64,000 nt of DNA, taken from assembly GCA_008692225.1 (NCBI GenBank), contig VICG01000004.1, positions 930,501-994,500 of the forward strand, in the 5' to 3' direction. The notes beneath the pieces are model-generated. The model ran no database searches. It was not told the DNA's origin and saw only the letters and a program-made list of their open reading frames with translations. This DNA comes from Monilinia fructicola (Eukaryota > Ascomycota > Leotiomycetes > Helotiales > Sclerotiniaceae). The position numbers were made by a program, and so were the translations under genes. Shown here one piece after another: positions 45,659 through 56,721 of the stretch. Within the stretch, counting starts at the first letter, position 1, and each line of letters starts with the position of its first letter.

Positions 45659-47149
45659 GACAAGATGCGCAACCATAGACCATGGACCGTAGACCTGCGC
45701 AGCGAACACACAGAACGGATTCGACGGAGCGAGCTCGATGCCCCTGATGAGCGACTTGACGCGACCCGACGCGACGCGATCGTCTATCTGTAATCCATCC
45801 GTAATCTATCTATCCATATCCCACACCCTACCTCCATCCCATGCCCAAACCAGATGCTGTACTGCGCTTCGCTTCAACTGCAAATGCAAATGCAAAAAAA
45901 AAAAAAACCTTTGAGGTTTGAGGAATACAACGACGCTGCAAGTGCCAGTGGTTCAAGAGGTTAATTGGATAGATAGATAGATAGATAGACAGATGTTCGT
46001 TTTTGGACGGATGGATGGATGGATGTGCGGGATGTCCATTGGTGCAGTTCTTTATACACTTCATTATACAGTACTGTTGAGTAGTCCTGAGATGATGGGG
46101 ATGATCCAGGCTTGTTGCCTTTTGAGTTGGATGTGATGGATATCGCATGTCTATTCCGGATCTTGAAACCTAGATTCTGGTGTTGAGATCTTGGGTATAT
46201 ATGGGATGTGAGTGTCTAGTTGTCTCTGGGTGAGGAGTTGAGTGGGTATAAAGATCTACGTCGAGATGGATTCATTAACTTGATGGCTTGCTTGTTTACC
46301 TATTTCCTCATTGATTGAAGAACATTACTTATCAACCAATTAACTATTCATTTACTTATCACCATCACAAGCACGCCATTGCAACAAAGATTGACATGAA
46401 GCTTAAAAAATTTCATTCGGAAGGAATTGTTCTCTTTTTCCATGTACCCTTCATTTTACCACCCTCTGCTGACATCTTGATATGTGCAATGAATGATTGC
46501 CTCATCTAGCAATGAGGAAGTTTGGTCCATTGTTTCCCACTGCAGAACTTGCAGAACTCCTCCATCCATAGTTTTGTTCCTATTCATCCGGCCATTTGCC
46601 TTCCTTCCCATCCGTCCATCGATCCATACCCATATGCAATACGTAACATATAAATATGAGTGGATATCCTCCATAGCGCCATGCAATAGGGGGAATCTAG
46701 ATCCAGGTCCAGTACCAGATACCAGATACAATGAAAAAAAAAAAAAACGCACGAAACCAACGACCGGAGAGTAACCACCCATACCTGATTGCTAAGAAGC
46801 TACTCCAAACACAAACGCAGAAAATGATCCCCCACACTTGTTCCCCAATTCCCAAAGTAACAACGCAAAAACGCAAGACGACACAAGCCAAATCAAAATC
46901 ACAAGTGAGAAAATAAAAGAACCCTTAATCAAAACAATATGTACCCAAACATCGTTATCATCAACAAAAGGCCGTGAGGCTTTCCCAACCTCTATCAATA
47001 TCCTACTGGATCCTCTGAGCATAGATCAACTTCTCCCACCCTAAGAGAGAGGGAGAGAGAGAAGTAGAAGTTGACTGCCCAAAATTCATAATGTCGTAAC
47101 ATTCATTAGGTCATTATACGTGTATCTAACACACTATTGTGAAAGTGTT

Positions 47150-49438
47150 CTAGAAGCGAGTGGTAGAACTCCGGCCCACCGATGGTCGAGGTGCTTGGCT
47201 CTTCGACGAATTCCTTGATTGTTGCTGTTGAGCTCCAGAGCCAATCTTTGGAAAGCGCTGGGTAATATCGAAGCCTGCGTAGTCTGATAGATCTTCAGTG
47301 AGGAACTCAGAGTTAAAGAAGTCATCCTGGGGAAGGTCGAAGTTACCGAGGTTCAAGATTGGTGAATCGAATTTGAGAGGCGAGTTATTATTTGGTTTGC
47401 ATGGAGAATCCATGAAGTTTAAACCACCCTTGGTTGGGGAGAGAAATGTTGAAGGTCCGCCCAACGAAGGTGTAAGCTTAAGTATCGGTGTGGATGTGAC
47501 GCTTTTGTTCAAGTTGGAATTGGTCACGTCGGATAAGATGTTTGCCGATTTCGATCGGTCGGCTCGAGGTCTCTTAACTGATCTCTTCTCTGGTGATCCA
47601 TTGCTTGTACCGGGCAAAGATGCTGTCGAATCTTGGAATATATCAAAGTCGGAGACATAACCGCTGAACATGTAAGAGGTATCGAGATTGAAAGCGGGGC
47701 TCCATGCACTGTCCTCGAGGACAGTCAGACCACGGATTGGTGAGCCAACTAGTTCCCTGACTCTATCACGATGCATGCGAAGGTTTGTGTTTGGGGATAT
47801 TGATGGTGGTGGTTTGATAGGAGCCTTGAGCTTGACAGCAGGAGTAAGAGGGGGTAGCATTTGATAGTTGTCATGTGGTTGAGCGCGACGCAATGGCGAC
47901 GATGATGGTGGAGCGAATCCACTCAGATTCCGGCCTTTGCTGGGGCTATCGTACGAAGAACCACGAAGACGAGCAATCTCCTCTTCAGCTCGGCCACGCT
48001 TAATTCTCGGTCGGTCAGCTTCAGATGTTAGCAACCGACTGACACCATTTGGTCTCATTGCTGAAGATTCAAGTGATGAAAAGTACCCACTATCATCCAT
48101 GGACGCAAACTTTCGTTTGTGCGATCTGGTCTGCGATGATGATGGAAAGCGTGGAACGGGAGGTGGTGTGTGATTTCGTCTCGGGGCACGTCGAGCTACG
48201 GGAGGAGATGAATGCATCATTCCAGTTGGCGGTGATGATTGTATTTGTGGGGATGATGGAGGGGCATGATCCTCTTCATCTTCAGCCTCTTGATTGAATT
48301 CGGATGCCGGAATCGTAGCATCGGAAGATAGTTCCGGGATAGGAGGCAGTTCGTTGTCCGGCAAGGCACTCGTTGATTTTGGTAACGATACATCCTGGCT
48401 GGATGAGGGCAGATCCTTGAACATTGGCGTTGGGGGCGTAGGCTCTGGCGGATCGACGGGTGTGAGGGCTGTATTCAAGACTGGGAGATTCTCATTAGGG
48501 CCGGCAGGTTTTCGCGTAGTCTTCTCCTTGATGAACTGGTATTCCATTCCCGGTTGAATGACCCAATAATTGCCTTTTCCCGGGTCATCCTTTGGTCGCT
48601 CCTGTTTTATAAAAGCCTTGTTAAGACTAAGATTGTGACGAATGCTATTTTGCCAGCCAGCATCTGTCGCACTGTAGAAGGTGTAATTATCGGAGATCCA
48701 CTTGTAAATTTGCGCAAGAGTGAGGCGTCTTTTTGGGGCTCTTAGAATTGACATGCCAATCAATTGAGCATAGCTGTGGGAAGGTTTGAAGCCATCATCA
48801 TGGATAGGCGGAAAGGAATCCGGTTCCGGGAGTTCTCGTGGTCCTGATGCCTCATTTCCCTCCTCTGCTTTCGACTTGTTCTGAGCTTTCGCTTCCTGGA
48901 TGGGGGCAGCTTCCATCAGCGAGCGTTTCAGGGATGGTTTTTGACCATACAATCCTTCAAGGGAGAAGTTGCTGCTCGAAAGATCATCACGAAAGCGTGT
49001 TTGCGACGGATACATGGGATGTGGATAGTTTTCTTTTCCTTGAGGCTGAGTGTTCATGAAAGTGGTAAAAAGTGCTTTTTGAGGGGCACTCTTATATTTG
49101 GGTTGAAAGGGTTGTTTCTTCGCCATCGAGTCGGTATTGTATCGCGATCCTGAAGGTGGTGGCATCGGTACCATATTTAATTTATTGCCCAACGGCGCCC
49201 TCGAAGGCGAACTTGATATATGGCTTTGCGACTTCAGCGGCGAATGCTTGCTCGGTCCATTTTGAGGGGGGTTGAAGATAATGTTCCGCTTCGAGTTTGT
49301 ATTCTTGATTGTTCTCAAAGGGGACGATTTTTTGGGATTTGTCGAATTTTTCGTCGAAGGCATTGGGGCGCTATCGTACGATGTGACTGGGTCTTGATAG
49401 ATTTGCAGCGGCTGCTGCGTGTGACGCGACGAAGACAT
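47150..49438 (-). CDS. Forkhead transcription factor (HCM1/Sep1-type)
   Basis: A single-exon gene of 762 residues. The forkhead winged-helix domain covers about residues 217-306: SYAQLIGMSILRAPKRRLTL, AQIYKWISDNYTFYSATDAG, WQNSIRHNLSLNKAFIKQER (recognition helix 3) and PGKGNYWVIQPGMEYQF. The usual KPPYSYA opening reads KPSHSYA. This domain resembles yeast Hcm1 and fission-yeast Sep1, which drive S-phase or late cell-cycle genes; no FHA domain is present, which argues against Fkh1/Fkh2. The rest is disordered and Ser/Pro-rich with many SP and TP sites (for example SSPLRTIKN and ARRAPRRNHTPPPVPR), as in CDK substrates. The C-terminus is acidic (FDLPQDDFFNSEFLTEDL), a possible activation segment. 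Large spacers flank it on both sides. Confidence 0.93.
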   Translation of the reverse strand: MSSSRHTQQPLQIYQDPVTSYDSAPMPSTKNSTNPKKSSPLRTIKNTNSKRNIIFNPPQNGPSKHSPLKSQSHISSSPSRAPLGNKLNMVPMPPPSGSRYNTDSMAKKQPFQPKYKSAPQKALFTTFMNTQPQGKENYPHPMYPSQTRFRDDLSSSNFSLEGLYGQKPSLKRSLMEAAPIQEAKAQNKSKAEEGNEASGPRELPEPDSFPPIHDDGFKPSHSYAQLIGMSILRAPKRRLTLAQIYKWISDNYTFYSATDAGWQNSIRHNLSLNKAFIKQERPKDDPGKGNYWVIQPGMEYQFIKEKTTRKPAGPNENLPVLNTALTPVDPPEPTPPTPMFKDLPSSSQDVSLPKSTSALPDNELPPIPELSSDATIPASEFNQEAEDEEDHAPPSSPQIQSSPPTGMMHSSPPVARRAPRRNHTPPPVPRFPSSSQTRSHKRKFASMDDSGYFSSLESSAMRPNGVSRLLTSEADRPRIKRGRAEEEIARLRGSSYDSPSKGRNLSGFAPPSSSPLRRAQPHDNYQMLPPLTPAVKLKAPIKPPPSISPNTNLRMHRDRVRELVGSPIRGLTVLEDSAWSPAFNLDTSYMFSGYVSDFDIFQDSTASLPGTSNGSPEKRSVKRPRADRSKSANILSDVTNSNLNKSVTSTPILKLTPSLGGPSTFLSPTKGGLNFMDSPCKPNNNSPLKFDSPILNLGNFDLPQDDFFNSEFLTEDLSDYAGFDITQRFPKIGSGAQQQQSRNSSKSQAPRPSVGRSSTTRF

Positions 49439-50610
49439 GGTAGACGGTCGACGACGCGCGGATAAGTGTCAACGAGATCTATTGAATCAACGCGTGATCT
49501 GATGATAACGTGGTAGTCCTGAATAGGTATCGATGTGTGTGAAAAGCTGGAGCATTCGATGTTAGCCCTATGAAAAAAAAATATGTCATTCTGGAGAAAA
49601 CGAAAACGCTCGATGGGATAACGAGGACTATCTAAGGGCATGCATACCGGATGTGGGTGCTCAGTGTGTGCTGTACAGGATCGACGACGGATCGGATTGT
49701 GGAGCGAGATTACGGTGGATTCCCCGTTGGGAAAGGCGAGGAAGCAAGGGGAGGTGGTCTGGATCGTTGGTACTCGCAAAGATATCGGTAGTGTATTGTG
49801 GTGGAGCGTTTTGGTTGAAAACTGAGACTGGAGCTCTTGGTGAGGTCGCAAAATCGTGAAGTAGACTGTAGAACGCAGGTGTATTGCGATGTGTCGCGCG
49901 GGGAGGGGATTTGTGGCACAGCAAATGAAAGCAAGAGAACGGAATCAAGCGCAAAAGTAAGATGATTGGGAGGGGGGGAGGGGAGAAATAGGATGGGAAT
50001 TGTAAGACGGCGAAATGCCGAGCACGAGAAAAGAAGGTTGTGTGGAAGCAAGGAAGTGGCCCGAAAGTATGTATGCCCTGGTTAAAAGATACGGCTCGAG
50101 CTATGATAGACCGGCATGTATCAGGTAAAAAGGACGAAAAGGTCTGTGTCTCTTTTTTAGAGATTGATTAAAAGTGACAAGTTGACAAGTTGATAGAAGT
50201 CAAAAAGAAAGCCCTAAATCCCAAGGTCGAGATCTTTCCTTTTTCTTTTTTTTTCGCGATTGAATTTGCTGTTGTGCGAAGTTGATCCAACAGATCTTAG
50301 ATTGACCAACAAGTTTTGATTGTAGAGAAGGTAGGGAGTGAGTGTAGGACGAGTCATAAGAGTTACTCCCACTGTAGTAAACATGTAGCGATGATATTCA
50401 CAGAACAACAGCAAGATACCTCTCTCTCTGTATGCATTGAGTGCAATAATGTAGCAAAGATGACGGGTAGGTAGGGTCGATTGATTTTTGTTGTACTTTT
50501 CCGATAAGCAGAAGATGTAGGTATGTGGGTATGTAAGTACGTATATTGTACAGTGTGATATGATATGGTATGGTATGGTATGGTATGATGTTGAATTGAT
50601 TGTTTTGAAA

Positions 50611-50762
50611 TTGTAGAGGCTGTAGAGATTGTAGAGATTGTAGAGGTTGTAGAGATTGTAGAGATTGTGGAGGTTGTGGAGGTTGTAGAGGTTGTAGAGG
50701 TTGTAGAGGTTGTAGAGATTGTAGAGATTGTAGAGATTGTAGAGATTGTAGAGATTGTAGAG
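50611..50762. repeat. Nonamer TTGTAGAGR minisatellite, about 17 copies
   Basis: About 150 bases of TTGTAGAGA and TTGTAGAGG units, few with TTGTGGAGG. The nine-base period gives an open frame of repeated Leu-Tyr-Asn on the minus strand, which is not taken as a gene. Confidence 0.92.
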
Positions 50763-50835
50763 TAGATGTTGTTGGAGATGTTGTTTGCTTGTCTGATTGT
50801 TCCGTTCCAAGGTTGTCGTGAGAACTAACTGCTCG

Positions 50836-51018
50836 GTAGGTAGATGGATGGGTAGATGATACCTAGATAGGTAGGTGGGTAGGCAGGTGGGTAGTAGGTA
50901 GGTACGTAGGGAGGGAAGTAGGTAAGTAGGTAGCTAGGTAAGCAGGTAGGTAAGTCAATAGATACCTACCTAGTAGGTAGATAGTAAGTAGATAGTAGGT
51001 AATCAGGCAGATAATCAG
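50836..51018. repeat. GTAG / GTAGGTA-type tetramer-rich region
   Basis: About 180 bases of GTAG tetramers with AT and GC substitutions, and the palindrome ACCTAGATAGGT near 50860. Confidence 0.8.
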
Positions 51019-51238
51019 GCAGTCAGGTGTATCCAATGTAGCACCAAGAAAGAGTGTTTCCACGATCCACGGCTTGTCTGTTACTGCAAGAGAATTGAAT
51101 TGGTGCTATGGAATCGATGCCATCGATCGATTGGATAAGAAGGAAGGAACGAACGAAGGATATGCCCAGGTGGCCAGGGCGTTTTCAAGTTCTGGGGTGT
51201 TGGCGATGCGAATGGATCAAGATTAATTAATAATTGTT

Positions 51239-51268
51239 AATCGTCAATCGTCAATCGTCAATCGTCAA
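51239..51268. repeat. Heptamer TCGTCAA, 4 copies
   Basis: Perfect TCGTCAA units in tandem. Confidence 0.85.
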
Positions 51269-51981
51269 TTTGGTATCTCTTTCTTTCTTCACTTGTTCCT
51301 TCATCCAGTCGTAGATTTTGGAAAACTGGTTGGATCGGGATTTGATGAAAAGTGGAATGGTGGTGTTCCAATGACAATTCCAGGTCACAATCAAAAAAAG
51401 CAATTCCGTGTTTATTGTGGGAATATCGGAAGAATTGTTTACAAGGTCCACGGTACTGTACTACTGTACTATACTGTACAGACTCCAGAGTAAAGGCAAG
51501 CCAAGTAAGGTCAACGACGTTGGTCGCAAGGTTGAGTGAAGATCATAAAAACAAAAGAGATGAAAGAGGACAAGGGCAATGGGTGGGCAATACTAGTAAT
51601 GGCTACCTAATCAATCATGGATAATGAGAGGAGGGGAAAGAGAGGGGAAGAAAGAAAGATAGAAAGATGGAAGAAAAAGAGGAAGAATTCAAAAAGTAAG
51701 ATGCTTTGCGTTTAATTCAAAAACGTGTTTTTTTGTTTTGTTGTTTTGTTGTCTTTTGTTTATTTACATTTTTTATTTTTATGTATTTATTTATTTATTT
51801 ATTTCCTGCCTCTTCGAGCCAATGAGATGATTGAATTTGGCAACCGAATGACGAACCTTGGATGACGCTCTACTGACAGTACGTACCTAGGCACGTGCTA
51901 GATAGATATGATACGATGGTATACGAAACGATACGATACGCGATACGATACATATAAGCTGAAAAGACAGATATCAAATCA

Positions 51982-52014
51982 AATCCATCCATCCATCCAT
52001 CCATCCATCCATCC
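51982..52014. repeat. Tetramer CATC, 8 copies
   Basis: Perfect tandem CATC units. Confidence 0.88.
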
Positions 52015-52427
52015 AGCTCCGTACGTTATTACTCCGTATATAACGTTGGAACCTTGGAATCCTATTCTTTTTATATCCATCTAGTCATTCAAGTCCATCC
52101 ATACATATATCATCAATTAATCAATTAATCAATCGATCAAAATCTACATGGTTATAATTAATGCATTTTGGCGTTCTGAATTCACCTGGGCATTTCTTGA
52201 ATACGGAATACTCTCTTCTCATTTGATAGAATAAAAATATATATCACTGCAAAAAAAAAGAAATCTTTCATAAACACAAAACCCTCTCTCTCCCTATCTT
52301 CTAGAAAATCTCAAAACGTTCCATACTTCCCTTCTACCATAACCTGGAAATTGATATCGTACAGTGGACCACATCAAACTCTAACATCGAACTTCCGAAA
52401 CCACCAAACCCAACTTTCAGACCTTTA

Positions 52428-52473
52428 AACTGTCAAACTCCCAAACTCCCAAACTCCCAAACTCTCAACCTCC
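52428..52473. repeat. Octamer CAAACTCC array
   Basis: About five units of CAAACTCC with substitutions at the ends. Confidence 0.85.
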
Positions 52474-52722
52474 TAAACCTTCTGCACCCCACGGTGACGC
52501 TCTCGCTGAGAGCACATCATTTGCAGGAACGGGAAGCCCATCCAGACCAGGCATGCCTGTCCTTGACAAAGGGCAACACGAGCCCAAACCCTTCTCGTCC
52601 ACATTTAAGATTACCTCGAGTACAACTCATCATGACGTTTAAACCCAAGAAGCAGACTAGGCCCAAAATGAGTTGGCGCGCACCCAAAAACAACCTTAAA
52701 CCCTTCACGGGTCTGGGCTCCA

Positions 52723-52786
52723 TCATTCGTTCGTTCGTTCATTCATTCATTCACTGAATTTCATCCATTCATTCATTCATTCATTC
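52723..52786. repeat. Tetramer TTCG / TTCA array
   Basis: TTCG then TTCA units, interrupted by about 15 unique bases. Confidence 0.85.
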
Positions 52787-53067
52787 GCACCTGGACTCTC
52801 TCCCCCTTCCACCTGCGCCCATCCCTCCCTTCAATGCCACAACCCGCACCCTCGTCCATCCCTGACAATCAATCAACTGACGACCCCTCGCGTAGCCCTA
52901 GAGCTCGTCCCTCTCCAGCCATACAGTACTGTACAGTCAGTACCGTACCGCCCTCGCTCGCTCCATCACCGACTCACTGACCAACCACAACGCACCATCC
53001 CAGCAAAGAACCAGAGTGCCGCATCGATACTGCAGCTAGCTAGCTAGCTAGGTTAGGTAGTATGGTA

Positions 53068-53106
53068 TGGACCGTATGGCATGGCATGGTATGGTATGGT
53101 ATGGTA
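53068..53106. repeat. GGTAT / GGCAT pentamer array
   Basis: Pentamers directly before the orphan open frame at 53107; same unit as at 25269. Confidence 0.8.
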
Positions 53107-53673
53107 TCATGGGAAACGCTCGGTGACTTCGCTTCGCTGTTGACCAGGGCACGCATCCCCATCTAGTGTCCGGATTCCAGACCCATCATACGTGTAGTGT
53201 AAACTTGAGTAGCCCCCGATCGTTCCTCGCCCGTTAAATGAAGCCCCCAGCTGGCATTTATGCCTTATGTCGCGTCGACGCAGATGATCCATGTGCTCCT
53301 CTTTATCTTGGCCCATGACGCGCAACTCGGAAGGGCATGAATGAGACGAAAATTTTCTGGCCGCCCAAATTTCCCTTCGGAACGTGCGTGCGAGATGCTT
53401 CCATCTTGCAATGTGCATTACGGTATGTATGGTGAGTCTGTAGGGATCGCGTCCTTCGCCGACGGAGGAGCCTGCCCAGACGCCCGATGTTCGTGCGTCG
53501 TCATGCTGAGCCGTTTTGATTCGTAGAGAGGCGTCGAAGACGGACGAAACGGGGAGCTCCCCCTTATGCAGCTCGTTTGTTTCACCATCAATCACGTGGC
53601 GCAGGAGGACTGGTTGTTCATGGTCATACACTTTCATATATAGCATAAGTCTATGTCGCTCGAGGTGATACAA
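53107..53673 (-). CDS. Orphan open frame, 188 residues, function unknown
   Basis: Among the longest spacer frames not made of simple repeats (567 bases). It begins MYHLERHRLMLYMKVYDHEQ, is basic and His/Arg-rich, has no signal peptide, membrane segment or family motif I recognise, and ends SEVTERFP at a pentamer array. The stretch looks more GC-rich than the spacers around it and has several CpG-rich words, which is unlike random spacer DNA. Possible readings are a lineage-specific gene, a decayed or transferred fragment, or chance. Its 3' end faces the repeat spacer, and it lies just upstream of nothing but the MID1 3' end. Confidence 0.25.
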   Translation of the reverse strand: MYHLERHRLMLYMKVYDHEQPVLLRHVIDGETNELHKGELPVSSVFDASLRIKTAQHDDARTSGVWAGSSVGEGRDPYRLTIHTVMHIARWKHLARTFRREIWAARKFSSHSCPSELRVMGQDKEEHMDHLRRRDIRHKCQLGASFNGRGTIGGYSSLHYTYDGSGIRTLDGDACPGQQRSEVTERFP

Positions 53674-53835
53674 AAAAAAATTAAAAATACAGCGTCATGC
53701 AAGGCCGTCCAACAGCCTGGAGTGCCGCCCGGCCCTCCTCTTGGAGAGGTATCTCAAAAGGCCCATCTAAATCATATCCCATTTCCTTGACGCCGCCTAT
53801 CCTATGCCACTCCTTATCCTGATTTTGAAAATTCC

Positions 53836-55954
53836 TCACATGCCGCTCAACATGAACATCGTACTCAACGTGACCGCTCCGAACACCATGGTTTGAGGTA
53901 TTGCGCTTCTACTCCCAATCGACTGATCGTGCACAGCACCAGGGTAATTGCATGTAACCTGCCCGCTTTCATTCGCCGTCCTCCGTATCCCATAACTTTG
54001 ATCGAAGCCCGTATCTCCTGGCGTAGGGCACGCGAAGTTCATGATCGCTGGACAAGCACGCACGATTCCATAGCATAAATCGTCACAGGGTAAAATCTCC
54101 TTATAAGGCCCTGGCTGGACGACCGTATCGATGTTTGGATTTCGAGAACCGTTCATAGCCAGTGAAGAGTTTGCTTGGCTGAGAAGCTCAGGACTAAGCA
54201 TTTTCTGGTTTGGAAATGGCTGTCCCATGCCTCGTTCCTGTAACCATGGAAGGTCATTGTAAAAATCCGTACATCTTGGTATGGTGACCGAACAGAGCCA
54301 GGTTTTGTACGCCGCATCACACGTAGTGCAGTTTTGAGCAAGCGAGTACTGAGCAGACGAAGTCGTGTTGCAAGGAATCTGTGCTAAGGCTTTCTTGAAG
54401 TACTTGTAAGACTCGTAGGTTGAGTTGTCGTACCATTCCGCGAGAACGGATGTGTTTGGAAAGGTGTTTGGATTTGATGGCACTGTCCAGGCGACCTGAT
54501 CGCAGAATGAGAGATTGTACACGAGGGCGCAATTATCGGCTACCCCAGAAGTTAGTTTGGTGATCAAGTAGCATCTGTCACAATCACATACCTGAGATTG
54601 TGGAAAAGGACATGGCTTTCCATACTTGTCCACCGCCACCTACACCGTCGCGCCCAAGAGCCGTTGCGTTACCTGTCATCGCGAGAACTCCATAGTAGGA
54701 TGTGCCAGGAGCTAATCCATCAAGGTATAATTGCTGCTTGGGATAATTATCTTCCCCTCTAGTAGTCATTGAAACTTGAATTTTGCCAGTACTTTGACCT
54801 CCATTAATGGTTCCTGCTATCTCTGCCTTCTTCTCCAATCCACAATATGAGTATTGCAAGCCTGCTATAGAAGAATTGGCCGTTTTGCTGGCAAACATGG
54901 TAAAAGGCGGTGTTAGATTGACCCATTCATCGTATATCGACCCATTATCTGTGGTAAGATCGTTTGTAACCAGAAGAGCTGACCCTCTGTCGCTATCTAC
55001 GAGGACGAGATTTGACTCATCGCTGTTGTAATAATGGTAGGGCGCATCAATTGAAGCAGCAATCTGCGCGTTCCATGTGCCCGTGTAGTTTTCGGTCAGA
55101 TTTGAGCCAGACAAACCTATGTAGACATCTCCAGTAGCATTCAAAGTGATCATAGCGGCCCCACCATCCAATTTGTAGATTTCCTGTAAACCTTCGTCTT
55201 GTCCTGGTCCGGGATTCTTGTTTTTCTCGGACTGTGATATATAGAGTTCTAGCTGTGAGGGCGCCGCCAAGTTTGCCTGCTTAGCTTCGGGTTGTGTGCA
55301 TGTGTTAACCGTGATATATAGTGTCCTAGTACTCGTAGAGCTCGATTGTCGAGGCCGCAAAGTGGAATGTGTTTCTCCATCTTGGGGCGGAGCCTGCTCT
55401 CCGTCTTCGACCTCAAGAAACTCAGAATCCGAATTCTTAAGACCCTTTTCTCCCATGTTACCAGCGCTCTCGGAATTTCTTTTGCGACGATGGACAGGAG
55501 AGGGCAGGCTGCTTGCTTGGGGAGAAAGTGCCCCCCATAATGAGGAATTCAGGAACGAAAAGGGTATGGTGTGTCCTTGTTCAATGTTTGTCGTTACAAC
55601 GCGATTGTTGAGTAATGGAGTGGGATCATTTCCCGATGCAACCCTTCCAATTATGCTTCGATCGAATCCTACAAATTCAGCTTCATATCCGTCCAACCTT
55701 GGCCCTACATCCTCATCTTCATTATCCAGCTCTAACATGATTGTGTCTCTCAACCTCTCGTGATTATGATCTTCCGGTCGTATCGAGTTAACATCTGCGG
55801 CGTATGCGAAATGAGAGGATGAGAAAGTCAGGTATAATATCAGTAGCATGATTGATCCCATGAGAGATGCAGCCAGCCGCGATTGCAGCGGACTGAGCTT
55901 TGGCAGAGGCATTGCGATTGCGGTATGGGGAAAATGCCCATCGGAAAGTCGCAA
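53836..55954 (-). CDS. MID1: Stretch-activated calcium channel regulatory subunit Mid1
   Basis: Exon 1 54592-55954 and exon 2 53836-54539, joined across a 52-base intron (GTATGT...CTGGGGTAG); 688 residues from the first ATG, or 674 from the ATG at 55912 (MPLPKLSPLQSRLAAS), which places a signal sequence (MGSIMLLILYLTFSSS) close to the N-terminus and is the more likely start. Mid1 partners the channel Cch1 for calcium influx at the plasma membrane in response to stretch, mating or ER stress. The lumenal part has many N-glycosylation sites (NSS, NLT, NYT, NGS). Exon 2 carries the cysteine-rich domain with 12 cysteines: NCALVYNLSFCDQVAW, NCTTCDAAYKTWLCSVTIPR, LPCDDLCYGIVRACPAIMNF. It ends in a hydrophobic tail (VFGAVTLSTMFMLSGM), as expected for GPI-like attachment. 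Confidence 0.94.
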
Positions 55955-56721
55955 ATCTCGTTGTTGGGAAGTTTGAGCATCAGTATTTTTTTATGCCAAA
56001 AGATTCCTAGGGGTGGCAAGCGAGCTTCTTGTTGGCATTCGATCTGATATTTAAAGAAAGTGGTTTCTTCTCCATCGAGAGTTGGAGGTAAATTTTTAGT
56101 GTTTGGGTGGTTTGAGTGAAGTCTCAAGCTCCTGATCCGCTACTGTACTGATACCCTGCTTTCTTGGCCAATGATAGACTTTTCTTTTTGGTCAATTCCC
56201 TAGGTGCCCCTCCTACTGTATGACCTACAACTAACGACTACCGGTAGGGCAATCACGATAGATTTCTCGGTTCAAACATGCAAAATTCAAGTTGTGAGTT
56301 TCCAAGGTTGCCTGTAATCATTTATAAGTAGGTAGTTGTGGGGATCAATTGTATAAATCCAGGATTCTCATTATCATATCATATATACCACATAAACTAA
56401 TCAACGATAATAATCTCCTCCACTATCCCATCAATCTGAACCAAAAAATGTCTCTTTGGTGCACTTCCGGCAATATCAACAGAACACTTGAATTATCCCA
56501 CAGATCATAAGAAATTCGTTGCAAGGTTCCCTAAACATTGTGGTTGCCATTCTCTACTCCGTCTTCAACGCCCACGGCTCAAGATCCCCCCCCTCCCCCC
56601 TTCTCAATCTGGCGCCTATATTTTCATTCTTGGCATTACGCATGCTCCCACCATTCTGCCCATACTTTATTGAAATGGATTATTTCGGCAGCGCGATAGT
56701 GGTATGCCCCTTAGAAGTCCT
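55955..56721. other. Spacer MID1 promoter / YOP1 3' end
   Basis: 767 bases between tandem minus-strand genes. Short plus-strand frames (56488-57072) run antisense to YOP1 and look like shadows. A C-rich run is at about 56585-56600. No other feature. Confidence 0.5.

Larger units (their letters stand above)
41791..47149. other. Gene desert, second half: 3' side of the forkhead gene
   Basis: More than 5 kb between the desert centre and the forkhead 3' end. 43.0-45.3 kb is mostly unique sequence, so it is the best place in the desert for an unseen non-coding transcript, but I find no conserved protein, tRNA or spliced frame. Small arrays: CATCC at 42306-42370, TAGG at 45420-45452, CAATCTT at 45618-45658, GATA and GGAT at about 45968-46024. 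Confidence 0.55.
49439..53106. other. Forkhead promoter and repeat-rich spacer
   Basis: About 3.7 kb. 49.4-50.2 kb is unique sequence that probably holds the forkhead leader and promoter. Beyond it lie TTGTAGAGA, GTAG, TCGTCAA, CATC and AAACTCCC arrays. One exact TACTCCGTA is at 52030-52038. No gene supported. Confidence 0.55.

Noticed and set aside
49315..49851. 178-codon minus-strand frame overlapping the forkhead start
   Set aside because: It overlaps the real forkhead N-terminus out of frame and has no domain; it is probably the leader region.
50214..50810. 198-codon minus-strand frame with repeated Leu-Tyr-Asn
   Set aside because: About a quarter of it translates the nine-base TTGTAGAGR array; no family features or gene structure.
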